Source: Allobosea sp. OK403
GTDB taxonomy: Bacteria; Pseudomonadota; Alphaproteobacteria; Rhizobiales; Beijerinckiaceae
Assembly (NCBI RefSeq): GCF_900113835.1
Contig: NZ_FOQV01000002.1
Coordinates: forward strand, 372,001-436,000
DNA length: 64,000 nucleotides
Direction: 5' to 3'
How positions within the stretch are numbered: the stretch's first letter is position 1; each line of letters opens with the position of its first letter. Both the position numbers and the translations under genes were made by a program. The notes beneath the pieces were generated by a model that worked only from the letters and a program-made list of their open reading frames with translations, made no database searches and had not been told where the DNA came from. Positions 62,436 through 64,000 of this stretch are shown one piece after another.

Positions 62436-64000
62436 ATGTGGAGCCTCTCCTTCGCCCCGCTGGTGCCGCTGCCGCTGCTGATAGGCCTGAGCCTGCTGGC
62501 TGCGCTCGCGGCCGGCGCGGCGATCGTGCTGGCGGGACGCAGCGCCATCCTGCGCGCGCTCGCGCTCGTCATGCTGACGCTGACACTGGCCGATCCCTCG
62601 CTCGTCTTCGAGGATCGCGAGCCGGTCAAGGACGTCGTCTCCGTGGTGGTCGACCGCTCCGGCTCGAACCGGCTGGCCGACCGCGCGGCCCAGACGCAGG
62701 CCGCCCAGGCCGAAGTCGAGCGCCAGCTGCGCGGCCTGAACAATGTCGAAACGCGTATCGTCGAGGTTCGCGATGCGCAAGGTTCGGGCGACGGCACCCG
62801 CCTGTTCGAGGCCTTGGCCGCCAGCCTCGCCGATGTGCCCTCCGAGCGCGTCGCCGGCGCGATCATGATCACCGACGGCCTCGCCCATGACGCCCCGGCC
62901 AATGCCGAGGCGCTTGGCCTGCGCGCGCCGCTGCATGTGCTGACCACGGGGCGCAACGCCGAGATCGACCGCCGCATCGTTCTGGTCGATTCGCCGCGCT
63001 TCGGCATCGTCGGCAAGGACCAGAACGTCCGCCTGCGCGTCGTCGAGAGAGGCGGGCCGGGCCGGGCCGGGCTGACCATCCGCCGCGACGGCGAGATCAT
63101 CGCGCGCCGCGAGGTCACCGCCGGCGAGATCGTGCAGGTGCCGATCCGGATCGATCGCGGCGGCCCCAACGTCGTCGAGATCGAAGCCGATCCGCTTGAA
63201 AACGAGCTCACCCTCGCCAACAACCGCGCCGTGATCACCATCGAAGGCGTGCGCGACAAGCTGCGCGTGCTCCTGGTCTCGGGCGAACCGCATCCGGGCG
63301 AGCGCACCTGGCGCAACCTGCTCAAGGCCGACGCCAATATCGACCTCGTGCATTTCACTATCCTGCGCCCGCCGGAGAAGCAGGACGGCACGCCGATCAA
63401 CGAGCTTTCGCTGATCGCCTTCCCGACGCGCGAGCTGTTCCAGGTCAAGATCAAGGAATTCGACCTGATCATCTTCGACCGCTACGCCAACCAGTCGATC
63501 CTGCCGCTGATCTATTTCGACAACATCGTCCGCTATGTCCGCGAGGGCGGAGCGCTGCTGATCGCGGCCGGGCCGGAATACGCCGGCTCGCAAAGCCTGT
63601 CGCGCACGCCCTTGGGGCAGATCCTGCCAGCCGTGCCGGACGGCTCCGTGATTGACGAGGCCTATCGCGCCCGTGTCAGCGAACCCGGCAAGCGGCACCC
63701 GGTCACCCGCGACCTGCCAGGCTCCGAGGTCGAGCCGCCGCGCTGGGGCGAATGGCTGCGCATGGTGGGCGCCCGCGCCCGCACCGGTTCGGCCGTGATG
63801 ACCGGCCCGGGCGAGCGGCCTTTGCTGATGCTGGCGCGCGAGCAGAAGGGCCGCGTCGCGCTCTTCCTCTCCGACCATGCCTGGCTCTGGGCGCGCGGCT
63901 TTCGCGATGGCGGCCCCTATCTCGATTTGCTGCGCCGGCTCAGCCACTGGCTGATGAAGGAACCCGAGCTGGAAGAGGAAGCGCTGCGCGCCTCGGCACG
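62436..64000 (+). CDS. VWA/glutamine-amidotransferase-like membrane protein, 5' part
   Basis: The frame is open for 521 residues to the window edge. Two N-terminal TM helices (PLPLLIGLSLLAALAAGAAIVLA, ILRALALVMLTLTLADPSL) precede a VWA-like part (VVSVVVDRSGSNRLADRA with D-x-S-x-S, MITDGLAHDAP). The next part has Ig-like strands (NVVEIEADPLENELTLANNR), then a GATase1-like domain (LRVLLVSGEPHPGERTWRNLL, FDLIIFDRYANQS, VREGGALLIAAGPEYA). A C-terminal TM region is probably beyond the edge. It starts 3 bp after the BatA gene and is the fourth component of the operon. Confidence 0.88.
   Translation, partial: MWSLSFAPLVPLPLLIGLSLLAALAAGAAIVLAGRSAILRALALVMLTLTLADPSLVFEDREPVKDVVSVVVDRSGSNRLADRAAQTQAAQAEVERQLRGLNNVETRIVEVRDAQGSGDGTRLFEALAASLADVPSERVAGAIMITDGLAHDAPANAEALGLRAPLHVLTTGRNAEIDRRIVLVDSPRFGIVGKDQNVRLRVVERGGPGRAGLTIRRDGEIIARREVTAGEIVQVPIRIDRGGPNVVEIEADPLENELTLANNRAVITIEGVRDKLRVLLVSGEPHPGERTWRNLLKADANIDLVHFTILRPPEKQDGTPINELSLIAFPTRELFQVKIKEFDLIIFDRYANQSILPLIYFDNIVRYVREGGALLIAAGPEYAGSQSLSRTPLGQILPAVPDGSVIDEAYRARVSEPGKRHPVTRDLPGSEVEPPRWGEWLRMVGARARTGSAVMTGPGERPLLMLAREQKGRVALFLSDHAWLWARGFRDGGPYLDLLRRLSHWLMKEPELEEEALRASA

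Noticed and set aside
60696..63947. Very long reverse open frame (over 1000 codons) opposite the BatA and VWA genes
   Set aside because: It is the antisense shadow that high-GC coding DNA produces; its translation is rich in Arg, Gly, Gln and Asp with no domain, while the forward genes have clear families.

Overview
The window is a 64 kb stretch of high-GC chromosome from an alphaproteobacterium, most likely Hyphomicrobiales near Bosea/Boseaceae. The genus is inferred, not shown. Supporting signs are strong G/C third positions, an Omp25/31-type porin, separate petA-petB-petC genes (not the fused cytochrome b/c1 of Bradyrhizobium), an OmpR-type regulator pair like PetP/PetR, DUF1127, DUF1176 and DUF6111 proteins, and several families of intergenic palindromes typical of this order. 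I see no rRNA, tRNA, CRISPR array, phage or complete insertion sequence. Almost everything is ordinary chromosomal housekeeping, with small accessory pieces.

Layout. 0-10 kb: end of rlmJ, a GST, an outer-membrane beta-barrel, a family 2 glycosyltransferase overlapping a pteridine-reductase-like SDR, then the reverse-strand run lgt - MidA-type methyltransferase - pgeF, and a FitAB/VapBC toxin-antitoxin pair with its own operator. 10-20 kb: uvrC carrying an in-frame palindromic repeat, pgsA-moaD-moaE-DUF1176, ilvE, and a MarR / OmpR-type / EnvZ-type regulator set resembling petP-petR. 20-31 kb: LysR regulators, GST plus a PNPOx-like flavoprotein, a chemoreceptor translationally coupled to csaA, TetR, proC, YbjN and ubiK. 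31-42 kb: prs, queC-yhhQ, a GAF-GGDEF-EAL protein, rplY-pth, ychF, a double-hotdog MaoC protein and a PAS-GGDEF cyclase.

42-51 kb is metabolically the most coherent part. A reverse operon mtnP-apt-mtnA-class II aldolase can convert 5'-methylthioadenosine to AMP and, by inference, to DHAP plus an aldehyde (the DHAP shunt). Upstream of it lies the cytochrome bc1 operon petABC, closed by a clear terminator, then an ABC exporter. At 51.2 kb a 74-residue Fis-like DNA-binding protein sits behind a perfect TTAA-N7-TTAA CtrA-type box. 51.6-64 kb: trmL-hemF, an AT-rich OpgC-like membrane protein that looks acquired, the reverse operon DUF1285 - NUDIX - DUF6111 - CCA-adding enzyme, and a forward MoxR - DUF58 - BatA/DUF4159 - VWA/GATase-like membrane protein operon (Bat-like) that runs off the window.

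The most unusual signals are small. Three unrelated genes end in 16-17 bp tandem duplications that span the stop codon and place TGA in two or all three frames. A dispersed nested palindrome has become coding sequence inside uvrC. A GTCAT...ATGAC palindrome family occupies gene junctions and seems to supply the ribosome-binding site of moaE.
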